From Chloroflexota bacterium (GTDB lineage: Bacteria; Chloroflexota; Limnocylindria; Limnocylindrales; CSP1-4), in contig PMJT01000078.1 of the NCBI GenBank assembly GCA_003158495.1, positions 1 through 34,582 on the forward strand: a stretch of DNA of 34,582 nt. Reading direction: 5' to 3'. The notes beneath the pieces are model-generated. The model made no database searches and was not told the origin of the DNA. It saw nothing but the letters and a program-made list of their open reading frames with translations. A program made the position numbers and the translations under genes. This document shows, piece after piece, positions 1 through 7,475 of the stretch (position 1 is its first letter; each line of letters begins with the position of its first letter).

Positions 1-825
1 CTTGCGCGCCTTGAGCTCGAGGGACAGCTTCGAGGGGCACTCACCGCCGACGAATTCCGACTTGTCTATCAGCCGATTGTCGAACTCGCGACCGGCCGGG
101 TTGTCGCGGCAGAGGCACTGCTCCGCTGGGACCGTCCGGGCCCACCGATCGGACCTGACAAGTTCGTCCCGCTTGCCGAGGACACGGGTGACATCGTGCC
201 GATCGGTCGGTGGGTCCTGGCTGAGGCCTGCCGACAGGCGCGCCGCTGGCAACAGGAGACTCGCCTGGCCGGCTTCGCGATCTCGGTCAACGCGTCGGCA
301 CGCGAGCTCGCCGAGCCCCAGTTTGTCGCTCAGGTGGTGGATACACTCGCGGCGGCCGGCCTTGCTCCCGAGCACCTCACTCTCGAGGTTACCGAGAGCG
401 TCCTGCTGACCGACGAGACTGGGGCGGTCGGAACCCTCCGCGCGCTGCGGGATGCTGGCGTCCACATCGCAGTGGACGACTTCGGGACCGGGTACTCCTC
501 GCTCAGTTATCTCGACCGCCTGCCGGTCGACGGGCTCAAGATCGACCGCTCGTTCGTTCAAGGGCTCGGCCCAGGGCTCGGCAAGAGTGCCCTCGTGAGC
601 GCGACCCTCGGATTCGCCCGGGCTCTCGGCCTCACCGTCACCGCGGAGGGGGTCGAGACCGAGGAGCAATTCCGCAAGCTCCAGGAGCTGCGGTGTGGCT
701 TGGCCCAGGGCTTCTACCTTTCGAAACCGCTCGCAGCCGAGTCACTGGCCCAGCTCCTCGCCTCTGGCCGATCCTACGCAACCCAACCAAGGTCGCGGCG
801 GGTCCGTTCTCGACCGGCTGCGTGA
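1..825 (+). CDS. EAL-domain cyclic-di-GMP phosphodiesterase, 3' part
   Basis: The reading frame is open from the first base and ends at TGA 823-825, so this is the C-terminal 274 residues of a longer protein whose start lies outside the window. EAL domains hydrolyse c-di-GMP to pGpG using metal ions. Signature stretches appear in order: YQPIV, EALLRW (the EAL motif), SVNAS, EVTES, DDFGTGYSSLSYL, KIDRSF, AEGVET and CGLAQGFYLSKPL. The metal- and substrate-binding Glu, Asn, Glu, Asp-Asp, Lys and Glu positions are all present, so the domain looks catalytically competent. The missing N-terminus would usually hold a GGDEF, PAS or membrane sensor domain, but this cannot be seen. A basic tail of about 20 residues follows the domain. 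No functional link to the next genes is visible. Confidence 0.95.
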   Translation, partial: LARLELEGQLRGALTADEFRLVYQPIVELATGRVVAAEALLRWDRPGPPIGPDKFVPLAEDTGDIVPIGRWVLAEACRQARRWQQETRLAGFAISVNASARELAEPQFVAQVVDTLAAAGLAPEHLTLEVTESVLLTDETGAVGTLRALRDAGVHIAVDDFGTGYSSLSYLDRLPVDGLKIDRSFVQGLGPGLGKSALVSATLGFARALGLTVTAEGVETEEQFRKLQELRCGLAQGFYLSKPLAAESLAQLLASGRSYATQPRSRRVRSRPAA

Positions 826-1035
826 CGAGGCCGGCGGGACAGGTAGGCTGCGCGATTCCTGAACGAGTCAGCCAAAGGCGGAGATGTCGTGCTTTCCCGA
901 TACGACGACCTTGCGTTCTCGGCTGCCCCAATCCTGCCGTGCTCGAGGCTGGCCGGAGGCCACGGCGCGATGCAGCCGTAGCGTCGGCGGGCTTCGACCA
1001 CGAGGCCCCCAGCCACGGCCAGCCGGTCGGCCGAG

Positions 1036-1272
1036 CTAGGGCAGTCCGCCAAGCTCCATGCCGGGCCCATCGTCGGGACGGGCCACGAAACCCAGTCGTT
1101 CGTAAAAGTCACGCTTGCCCCGGGCGCTGAAGAGCTGGACCTGAAGCACACCCGCTTCCTGGCATCGGGCGACCAGTCGCTTCATGATCTCCGTTCCGAT
1201 GCCCTGGCCGCGCACGTCTGGCCTAACGATCACGTCCACGATCAGGGCATGCAGGACCCCGTCGGAGAGCAC
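1036..1272 (-). pseudogene. GNAT N-acetyltransferase, N-terminally truncated
   Basis: The 78 residues from a GTG at 1272 match the C-terminal half of a GNAT fold: acetyl-CoA loop VRGQGIGTEIMKRL, then VQLFSARGKRDFYERLGF. The frame stays open upstream to 1341 and adds GNAT-like sequence (SAWYAVCARRGGEAIGTG), where it meets a TGA at 1342-1344. The usual first 40-50 residues are not found in that frame, and the other two minus-strand frames across 1345-1470 give nothing recognisable. A frameshift or 5' loss is the simplest reading, but a short protein starting at GTG 1272 cannot be excluded. The family acetylates amines using acetyl-CoA; the substrate is unknown. It is convergent with the EAL gene and head-to-head with the TetR gene at 1445. 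Confidence 0.65.
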
Positions 1273-1444
1273 GATGCCGGTGCCTATGGCCTCGCCGCCA
1301 CGACGTGCGCAGACCGCGTACCAGGCGCTGGGAATGACTGCTCAGAGCTTGCACCGAAGGAAGATCGCGCATCGACTCCGCCACGAAGCTCGTCGTTCGG
1401 TGGGCGTTCCGGGACTGCGCTCGACCCACCACTGGAGGTAACCA

Positions 1445-2110
1445 ATGGATGCAATACACGCCGACGAACCACCCAAGTTAGGCCTGCGCGAACGCAAGAA
1501 GGCGAAGACCCGCGCGCTTCTCCAGGAGGTTGCGCTGCGCCTCTTCCGCGAACAGGGCTACTCCGAGACCTCGGTCGAAGAGATTGCCTAGGCCGCGGAG
1601 GTCTCGACCACGACCGTCTTTCGCTACTTCCCCACGAAGGCAGATCTCGTCATCTACGACGACCTGGACGTGCGGGTGATCGAGGCGGTGCGCGCCCAGC
1701 CGGCCGAGCTGAACGTGCTCCAGGTGATGCGGAACGCGGTTCGGTCGGTGTTGGGCGAAATGACGGGCGCGGAGATAGACGCGCAGCGTGAGCGAGATCA
1801 GCTGATGTGGCACGAGCCAGAAGTGCGAGCAGCGGGGCTCGCGGAACTCGTCCGGATGATGCGTGACATGGTCCGGCTCGTGGCCGAGCGCACGGGCCTG
1901 CCGGCCGACGACGACAGGGTAATTGCGACCGCTGGTGCCGGCATCGGCGTGTCCCTTGCGGCATGGTTCGCATGCGAAGGCGACACATCATTTGCGCGCT
2001 TTCCGGGTCTCTTCGACGCCGCTATCGCTCACCTGGAGTCGGCCTTGCCGCTGCAAGCAGGGGCTTCGCTTCGCAGAGCAAGAACACAACGTCGGGCGGA
2101 CGGGATCTAG
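1445..2110 (+). pseudogene. TetR/AcrR-family regulator (MftR-like) interrupted by an amber codon
   Basis: An ATG at 1445 follows a good Shine-Dalgarno (GGAGG at 1434-1438). The frame encodes a classic TetR N-terminus, LGLRERKKAKTRALLQEVAL, then LFREQGYSETSVEEIA, then TAG at 1589-1591, then AAEVSTTTVFRYFPTKADLV in the same frame. Without the TAG the protein would be 221 residues. The C-terminal part resembles the MftR/acyl-CoA-like ligand-binding group (DLDVRVIEAVRAQPAEL, ERDQLMWHEPEVRA). The stop lies inside the helix-turn-helix, where relatives usually have Glu or Ala (IAEAAEVS), so one GAG to TAG change would explain it. No DNA-binding protein should be made unless the stop is read through, there is internal initiation (for example at 1670, which would lack the HTH), or the base is a sequencing error. 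Confidence 0.85.
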
Positions 2111-2166
2111 GCAACTTATGAGCCAGTGACGAGGTCTGTCGTCGGCTGAAGGGTGGCCAGGTCGGT

Positions 2167-2184
2167 ACGTTCTGGCCCGAACGT
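2167..2184. repeat. Inverted repeat ACGTTC-N6-GAACGT
   Basis: A perfect 6-bp inverted repeat with a 6-base spacer (TGGCCC) lies in the 207-base gap between the broken TetR gene and the coiled-coil gene. It could be an operator half-site pair for the gene at 2318. No regulator can be assigned and the arms are short enough to arise by chance. Confidence 0.3.
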
Positions 2185-2317
2185 CGGTACTAGCAAGGTG
2201 GTTGTCGCCAGGCCTGACTAGCCCATCATGGGAGGTACGCGCAGGCACCAGTCGCTGGCAGCCAATCAAGCGCACCACGGAGCCCACCGTTGGCACCGAC
2301 TCGCACTCGGTGATCCG

Positions 2318-3331
2318 ATGTCGCTCAACTCCGATCCGGCCGAGGACATGGACAGCATCGCGAACGAGTCATCGCGGCATTTCCCGAACCCACTGCTCGC
2401 AGGCCTGGCCGAAGCGATGCGCTCGGCTGCGGAGGAATTCCGGCGGCGGGAGGTCGAGCGATGTCACGTGGAATCGACTGAGAACATCGATCGCTTGGTG
2501 ACCCGCCGCGAGGAGGGGGCCGGCGCGTTGCGAATGGCGGCGGAGGCCGACGAGGCAGCCATCATGGAATGGTCCAAGGCGCGACTAGACGAGGTCAGGG
2601 TCGCGACCGACGATCAGGTGGCGCAGTGTTTTGAGGGCCTCGCACACGATCAAGCGGAAATCGAGCGCGCCGTCGAATTGCGAGTCGCGCGCGCTGAAGG
2701 GCTGGCGCGGCAGTTCGAGGACGAACTCGCCCAACTGTTCGAGCAACTGCCCGATGACGCTGACCCGACGGCCTTTGCCAGTCTAGCGTCCCAAATGGCG
2801 AGCCCGCCCGACTTCGCTCTCGAGGTGGATGGACGCGCTGACGAGACCGAACCGCAGGACATTGAGCGGGCTCTCGGTTCGCAGAGCGCCGCCACGGAAT
2901 CGTCCAATCAACCGATAACGACCGACCCTATCCCTGAGCAACAGGCGCAGCGGCAGCTGCGGCCCGATTCTGGGCCGGTGCATGTCTCACTCTCTCCCGG
3001 AACTCTGACCGGGGCCGGTGCAGTCCGAGGGCGGTACTTCCCAGAGTGGTATGGCGAGGTCGATTGGCTGAGGACGACTGGTCGCGAGGCGGACGCCGTG
3101 GCGTTGCTCCTGGATATCGTCTACGCCACGGAGGCTGAATCTCGGGCAGAAGGCGGTCCCGTGGCGCCAAGGGCCTACCACGAGCTGGCGGAGATCCATG
3201 CTGCAGGCGGCGACATTGCTGCCGAGTTCGCGATCGTTGAACGCTTCTCACGCCAGAACAGGGCCCAAGGCGCGGTTCAATCCCAGCTCCTCGCGCGCTG
3301 GGCCTTTCTCAAGAAGTCGGCTAAGCGATAG
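2318..3331 (+). CDS. Uncharacterised protein with helical N-terminal half and TPR-like C-terminus
   Basis: The product is 337 residues if translation starts at ATG 2318; the frame is open upstream to 2228, but that extension is low-complexity and unlikely. I do not recognise a named family. Residues ~25-160 are rich in Glu, Ala and Arg with heptad-like spacing and probably form long helices or a coiled coil. Residues ~165-225 are an acidic, Gln/Pro-rich linker. The last ~100 residues are more conserved-looking (FPEWYGEVDWLRTTGR, then YHELAEIHAAGGDIAAEFAI) and resemble a helical-repeat module. There are no membrane segments or signal peptide. A cytosolic scaffold or a mobile-element cargo protein is possible, because gene debris follows within 1 kb. 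Confidence 0.6.
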   Translation: MSLNSDPAEDMDSIANESSRHFPNPLLAGLAEAMRSAAEEFRRREVERCHVESTENIDRLVTRREEGAGALRMAAEADEAAIMEWSKARLDEVRVATDDQVAQCFEGLAHDQAEIERAVELRVARAEGLARQFEDELAQLFEQLPDDADPTAFASLASQMASPPDFALEVDGRADETEPQDIERALGSQSAATESSNQPITTDPIPEQQAQRQLRPDSGPVHVSLSPGTLTGAGAVRGRYFPEWYGEVDWLRTTGREADAVALLLDIVYATEAESRAEGGPVAPRAYHELAEIHAAGGDIAAEFAIVERFSRQNRAQGAVQSQLLARWAFLKKSAKR

Positions 3332-3542
3332 CAATACGGGACGGCCAAGAGACGACACTGAGGCCCGGGTTCTGCCGCGTGCGAGAACGTTCGCAAACAA
3401 CCGGGCTCAGCAAACCTCGCCCCACGATCCGGCCATGGTGACGGCGTCGCCGGTCCACTGCGGCGGCGCGTTGGGCCCCACGCTCAAGAACCCGACCGAT
3501 ACGCGGAACGAGTCACTTTCCTAGGATCGACCGAAGGTAGAC

Positions 3543-3980
3543 TTGCCTCCGTCGGATAGTAGATTCCGGTCTGGCGGAGTGGCGAACCCAGCTGATCGGC
3601 GTTCCTGGCAGCCTCGGGCACCGCAGATTGCGGCGAGGATACGACGCGAGACCGGGCCGAGGCGCCTCGATGCCCGTGGCCGTCCGGGCTTCCGCATCGC
3701 CAGTGTCGAGTGGCGCGGAGCCCCACTATTCGTCCTCTGGACGATCGACCGCGACAGCATATGGGTGCTGCCGAGCGCGTCGCGAAGCCGGCGGGACATG
3801 AGCGAACTCGGCCGGACCATTCAGCTGATCGGCTCATTCTGGCAGCCCCAGATGGCATCCAAGATCGCCGACCTCAAGCTCGGGGGCCGCTCCCGCTTCG
3901 TGAACTTGGAGGACGAGGATCACGACACGATCGCCGCGGAGCTCTTACGGCGATTTCCGCCTGCCGGCAACCTTAGCTGA
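3543..3980 (+). CDS. Small hypothetical protein
   Basis: An open frame of up to 145 residues starts at TTG 3543 or, more plausibly, GTG 3579. The middle reads like a real protein (FRIASVEWRGAPLFVLWTID, then LGRTIQLIGSFWQPQMASKI), with balanced hydrophobic content and an acidic C-terminal stretch (NLEDEDHDTIAAELLRRF). I do not recognise the family. No convincing Shine-Dalgarno precedes either start. It sits next to a pseudogene field and may itself be a remnant, so the annotation is tentative. Confidence 0.4.
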   Translation: MPPSDSRFRSGGVANPADRRSWQPRAPQIAARIRRETGPRRLDARGRPGFRIASVEWRGAPLFVLWTIDRDSIWVLPSASRSRRDMSELGRTIQLIGSFWQPQMASKIADLKLGGRSRFVNLEDEDHDTIAAELLRRFPPAGNLS

Positions 3981-4158
3981 CATTGCTCCTGTACAGCCGC
4001 AGGCGAAGCCGGGGAGATCCGAAGACGAGAACACGAGTTCTCGACCCGCGTTCTGCTCCCCACGATGAAGTCATCGTTGTCAGGACCCTGAGAGTCGGCG
4101 CTCGGGGAGCGCCGGCCAGAATGGCCGACCCGGCCAACCATCTGCTGCACCACGCCCC

Positions 4159-4379
4159 GGCATGGTCCTCATCTCGGCCGTCGAGCCCTCGACCTGGGCA
4201 GTGGAGGATTGCGCCTTTGCCGCCCAGAACCTGATGCTCGCGGGCTGGAACTGGGTCACGGCAGCTGCTGGATCGGCAATGTCCAGTTCTACCTCGACAC
4301 CCCCGAGGGCAAGCGGCTTCTCAGCCTGCCGGAAGGATATGTGCCGGTGGCCCCGATCATCGTCGGCTACCCTGCGTAG
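4159..4379 (+). pseudogene. Nitroreductase-family C-terminal fragment, frameshifted
   Basis: Two adjacent frames together give the C-terminal third of an FMN nitroreductase. The first reads VLISAVEPSTWAVEDCAFAA then QNLMLAGW. After a one-base shift near 4240-4250 the second reads GHGSCWIGNVQFYLDTPEGK, RLLSLPEGYVPVAPIIVGYP and a stop at 4377-4379. Family members have the same order: VED(C)ALAAQNLMLAA, then G.GSCWIG, then LPEGY.PVA.I.VGYP. No start codon or N-terminal FMN-binding arm precedes it on this strand. It is a dead fragment, probably left by a rearrangement that also produced the opposite-strand piece at 4453-4596. Confidence 0.8.
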
Positions 4380-4452
4380 CCAGCCTGTCCCAGTCCCGCG
4401 CAACGAGCCCGTTGTCGGCTGGATTGGTTAGTGGAGGCGTTCGTCTCCGGCG

Positions 4453-4596
4453 TACCGCTGTGAAGCGCCATGGCTGACCGTTGCGAGCGCTGGGAGCGTT
4501 CACGGCAGCGGTAACCAACCGGGCAATGATCGAGTCGTCTGGCCGCTGGCTGGTGTAGTCGCGAACCGATCGCCGTCCGGAAATCGCGTCGAGCAT
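4453..4596 (-). pseudogene. Nitroreductase-family N-terminal fragment
   Basis: Reading from an ATG at 4596, the minus strand encodes MLDAISGRRSVRDYTSQRPD, then IIARLVTAAVNAPSARNGQP and WRF. This is the diagnostic start of nitroreductases: an RRSVRxY phosphate-binding segment followed by APSxxNxQPWRF at the FMN site. After about 48 residues the frame turns into arginine-rich nonsense. It may be the lost N-terminus of the gene whose C-terminus lies at 4159-4379 on the other strand, which would imply an inversion. Alternatively it comes from a second gene. Confidence 0.75.
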
Positions 4597-4597
4597 A

Positions 4598-4830
4598 TTC
4601 GCGCGGCTGCTGGTCGATCTGCAGAGCAACCCAAGCGTCGACCTCTCGCTGTCAGGCTTCGGCGAGGATGAGATCGCCGGCCAACGAAGCCCGAGGACCC
4701 GGAGCGACTTCTCGGTGGAGCCCAGGCGGCGCTGGCCTTTACCGACCCGCTTTACAACGTGAGTCTCGGTGACCACGGCGGTCAGCCACGGGGCTCTCGG
4801 CGCCGGCGGATCGCCAACGACTCGATTTAG
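4598..4830 (+). pseudogene. ParB-domain DNA methyltransferase remnant, frameshifted
   Basis: Frame 2 from 4598 reads FARLLVDLQSNPSVDLSLSG then FGEDEI, matching the end of the ParB-like domain found before the catalytic domain of phage- and mobile-element-type DNA methyltransferases. After a shift, frame 1 reads PTKPEDPERLLGGAQAALAF, TDPLYNVSLGDHGGQPRG and SRRRRIANDSI, ending at TAG 4828-4830. This matches the motif IV region (canonically DPPYN.....GNHGG). Here the motif is DPLY, so a key proline is also lost. The stretch normally found between these two segments is missing. The gene is non-functional. Confidence 0.75.
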
Positions 4831-4832
4831 GT

Positions 4833-4970
4833 GATCGTCCCAATCTCGACCTCACGATCGAGCAGGCGCGGATCCTCAATCTCGCGTTCAACAAGATCAG
4901 TGGCTCCTGGCTTGCTTCGGAGCCTGGAAGCCCGCGCTCAACGTCAACACGCTGGCCGTCATAGTCGCGC
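4833..4970 (+). pseudogene. ParB-like domain fragment, displaced
   Basis: The frame starting at 4833 reads DRPNLDLTIEQARILNLAFN then KISGSW. In intact ParB-methyltransferases this segment (DLSPEQARLLNLALN.ISGEW) comes immediately before the LARLLADL...SLTGFGEDEI part, which here lies upstream at 4598. The order is therefore permuted. This points to a local duplication or rearrangement, or to remnants of two related copies. The frame runs to a stop near 4970 without further recognisable sequence. Confidence 0.65.
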
Positions 4971-5000
4971 CGCTCCGGCGGCGGATGGCATACTCAGTCA

Positions 5001-6176
5001 ATGGGCATCCAGCCGCAGTCCGCTGCCGGGAGCGCCGCAGTGGTCGATCCGATCCGTCTCGAGTCGCTGCTCAGACGACTTGTCGCGACCGACTCCACGA
5101 ACCCGCCGGGCGGAGAGGCATCCACTGTAGCTGTGCTGGCCGACCATCTGGGTCGGCACGGCCTTCGAGCGGAGACGGTCGAGGTGTTGCCCGGCCGTCC
5201 GAACCTCTCGGTCGCGTTCGGCAGTGGCGACGGCCCGATCCTCCTGCTCAACGCCCACATGGACACGATGCCGGTCGGACCGGGCTGGTCGCGATCGCCC
5301 TATGGCGCGATCATCGAAGACGGTTTGCTCTACGGCCGGGGTGCGTGCGACGCGAAGGGCGGGCTCGCCGCGATGGTCGAGGCCGTGGTGGCTATCGCGG
5401 CCGCGAAGGTCAACCTCCGCGGCCGCGTTGTGCTTGACGCCGTGATCGACGAAGAGGCCGGCGCGGCCGGAACCCTGGCGAACGTAGCCGCCGGCCGCCG
5501 AGCGGATTGGGCCATAGTTGCGGAGCCGACCGAACTGGCAATCGCGCGAGTCGGCAACGGCCAGCTGGACGTCACGCTGTCCGTCCATGGCCATGCCGCC
5601 CACGGCAGCATGCCGGACAAAGGCCGCAGTGCCATCGCCGACGCGGCCGCGCTGGTGGCGGCTTTCGAGGCCGCGCACGCACGGCTTCGAGCGACTCCCT
5701 ACCCGGCGCTCGGACCCGCCTCCTACAACGTGGGGACGATCGAGGGTGGATTGCAGGCGTCGATCGTGGCCGCCGAGTGCCGGCTCGAGGTCGACCGGCG
5801 GATACTCCCCGGCTCGACGATCGAGGCGGCAACAGCTGAGATCGACGCGCTGATCGAATCCGTCCGCGCAGCGCGCCCCGGACTGGACGTCACACGCGAG
5901 GTCACGCTGGCCATTCCACCGGTCGAGGTGCCGGCCGACTCGCCCGTCTGCGTGGCCCTGGCCGCGGCGCTTCGCGCGCTGGGCGGCGCTGCCATCGTCG
6001 GAGGACTGCGAGCCACTTCAGACGCGGCATGGCTGGCCGCCGCCGACATTCCGGCGGTGGTATTCGGCCCCGGGAGCCTGGTCGACGCCCACCGCCCCGA
6101 CGAGCGCGTGGCTCTTGCCGACGTCGAGTTGGCGGCTCGAGCGCTCGTCATGACGATCGTCACGCTGGTCGGCTGA
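5001..6176 (+). CDS. M20-family metallohydrolase (ArgE/DapE/carboxypeptidase G2-like)
   Basis: The 391-residue protein is complete for the family. M20 enzymes use one or two zinc ions to cleave amide bonds: N-acyl amino acids, N-succinyl-diaminopimelate or small peptides. The metal ligands are in place: His86 in LLNAHMDTMP, Asp117 in RGACDAKGG, Glu151-Glu152 in VIDEEAG (catalytic base and ligand), Glu175 in AEPTE, and a C-terminal His in VDAHRPDE. The dimerisation (lid) domain is the segment starting VGNGQLDVTLSVHGHAAHGS. Start ATG 5001 has only a weak Shine-Dalgarno. It converges with the sugar-acid operon, whose last gene ends at 6295. In this setting an N-acyl (for example N-acetyl amino-sugar acid or amino acid) substrate is possible, but this is inference. 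Confidence 0.9.
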   Translation: MGIQPQSAAGSAAVVDPIRLESLLRRLVATDSTNPPGGEASTVAVLADHLGRHGLRAETVEVLPGRPNLSVAFGSGDGPILLLNAHMDTMPVGPGWSRSPYGAIIEDGLLYGRGACDAKGGLAAMVEAVVAIAAAKVNLRGRVVLDAVIDEEAGAAGTLANVAAGRRADWAIVAEPTELAIARVGNGQLDVTLSVHGHAAHGSMPDKGRSAIADAAALVAAFEAAHARLRATPYPALGPASYNVGTIEGGLQASIVAAECRLEVDRRILPGSTIEAATAEIDALIESVRAARPGLDVTREVTLAIPPVEVPADSPVCVALAAALRALGGAAIVGGLRATSDAAWLAAADIPAVVFGPGSLVDAHRPDERVALADVELAARALVMTIVTLVG

Positions 6177-6294
6177 GGCGACAAGAAACAGCGGTGTAAA
6201 GAGCGGCGGCGCAACGGAGCCGGCTCGGCGCCCCCGGCCCGGCACATCCGCCTGCATCACGTCGGCGGCCCGTCGAGACCCGCGGCTCGCGCCT

Positions 6295-7410
6295 TCAGAC
6301 CGAGAAAGCCCGAGCCGCCTCCAAGTCCACTTCGACGCCCAAACCCGGGCGATCCGTCGGCGCGACGAACCCGTCGCGCAACTCGAGCCCCGTGTCGAAG
6401 AGCCGTTCCATTGGCGAGGCGTGCTGCGAGAACTCCAGCATCAGGGCGTGCGGCGTAGCCACGCAGAGGTGCAGAGCAGCCGCACGGACGATCGGAGACG
6501 ACCAGGCATGTGGCGCCAGAGCCAGACCTAGCGACTCCGCCCGTTCCGCGACCCGCAGGCAGCCGGTCAAACCGCCGGCTCGCGATGGGTCGGGCTGAAC
6601 CACGTCAACTCCGCCGGTTTCCATCAGCCGATCGAACCCGCCTGGGCTGCTCTCTTCCTCGCCGGTGGCGATGCGCAGGCCGGGCACGCGGAACCGCGCA
6701 TACGAGGCGTAGTCGTCCGGAGCGAAGGGCTCCTCGAGCCAGTAGACGTCGTGGTCCGCAAGCATGTGCGCCAGCTTCTCGGTGGCCCGAAAGTCGCCGC
6801 TGTCCCAAGCTCGGTTGGCCATGTCGATCATGACGGCACGGTCCCCGGCCGCGCTCCGCGCCGCGGCGACCAGTGCCTCGTCGTGGCGCAAGCCCCGGCC
6901 CAGACCCCCCCAGCCGAGCTTCACGGCGCTGAAACCGCCGGCCACGTGTTCGGCAACCAGCGCCTCCGTTTCTGCTGGTTCGTCGGGCATGAGCAGGCTG
7001 GCGTAGGCGCGGATCCGTGGCTGGCAAGCCCCGCCGAGGAGCTGGTACACGGGCCGTCCGACCGCCTTACCCATGAGATCCCAGAGGGCCAGGTCGATAG
7101 CGCTCATGGCCTGAAGGGCGGCGCCGGAGCGGCCGTAGAACAGCGTGGCTCGATACATCGCCCGCCAGAGAGCGCCGCGCTCGAAGGGGTCGTGACCGAC
7201 GACCACGCCGCGCAGGCCCCGGCAGACCTCGTGAGAGAGCGGCGCATCGATGATGGCGCGACCGACCTCGGGGGAAGTGTCTGCCTCCCCGATCCCCACC
7301 AGACCCTCGTCCGTGAGAACGCGAACGAGCAGGATGTCCTGCGAACTGTCGCCGATGTCTCGAACGTCGGGCCGTCTCAGGATCATGGTTTCAACATCGG
7401 TGATGCGCAT
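6295..7410 (-). CDS. Mandelate racemase/muconate lactonizing enzyme-family protein (enolase superfamily), copy 1
   Basis: The start ATG 7410 (371 residues) has AGGAGG just upstream and fits the family N-terminus (MRITDVETMIL). Enolase-superfamily enzymes abstract the proton alpha to a carboxylate; those in sugar operons are usually sugar-acid dehydratases or cycloisomerases. Visible residues are Lys164 (AVKLGW), Asp196 (MIDMANRAW), Glu226/Glu227 (YWLEEPF), Glu251 (IATGEEE), the QPDPSRAGGLTG strand and His301 (LAPHAWSS). The usual K-x-K motif has Gly in the second position. The N-terminal capping domain is present (residues 1-130). It is the last gene of the minus-strand operon, 65 bases after its paralogue. 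The exact substrate cannot be read from the sequence. Confidence 0.9.
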   Translation of the reverse strand: MRITDVETMILRRPDVRDIGDSSQDILLVRVLTDEGLVGIGEADTSPEVGRAIIDAPLSHEVCRGLRGVVVGHDPFERGALWRAMYRATLFYGRSGAALQAMSAIDLALWDLMGKAVGRPVYQLLGGACQPRIRAYASLLMPDEPAETEALVAEHVAGGFSAVKLGWGGLGRGLRHDEALVAAARSAAGDRAVMIDMANRAWDSGDFRATEKLAHMLADHDVYWLEEPFAPDDYASYARFRVPGLRIATGEEESSPGGFDRLMETGGVDVVQPDPSRAGGLTGCLRVAERAESLGLALAPHAWSSPIVRAAALHLCVATPHALMLEFSQHASPMERLFDTGLELRDGFVAPTDRPGLGVEVDLEAARAFSV

Positions 7411-7475
7411 CCCTCGCCTCCTGGGCCGTTTCGTCGGGCCAGCCGAAATCCATGCCAATCGTCGGCGCCTGCGCC

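Noticed and set aside
1589..1591. TAG as a reassigned sense codon
   Set aside because: Several intact genes here (for example the APC permease and the DegT aminotransferase) end at TAG at the right family length.
2318..3331. Phage structural or tail-fibre protein
   Set aside because: The helical composition alone is not diagnostic, and no phage genes are adjacent.
3390..3405. LexA-like SOS box near GAGAACGTTCGCA
   Set aside because: The central AACGTT palindrome does not have the CGAAC-N4-GTTCG spacing, and no SOS gene follows.
6177..6294. Terminator between the convergent M20 and dehydratase genes
   Set aside because: Only a short GAGCCGGCTC palindrome is present, with no loop or T-tract, so it was not annotated.
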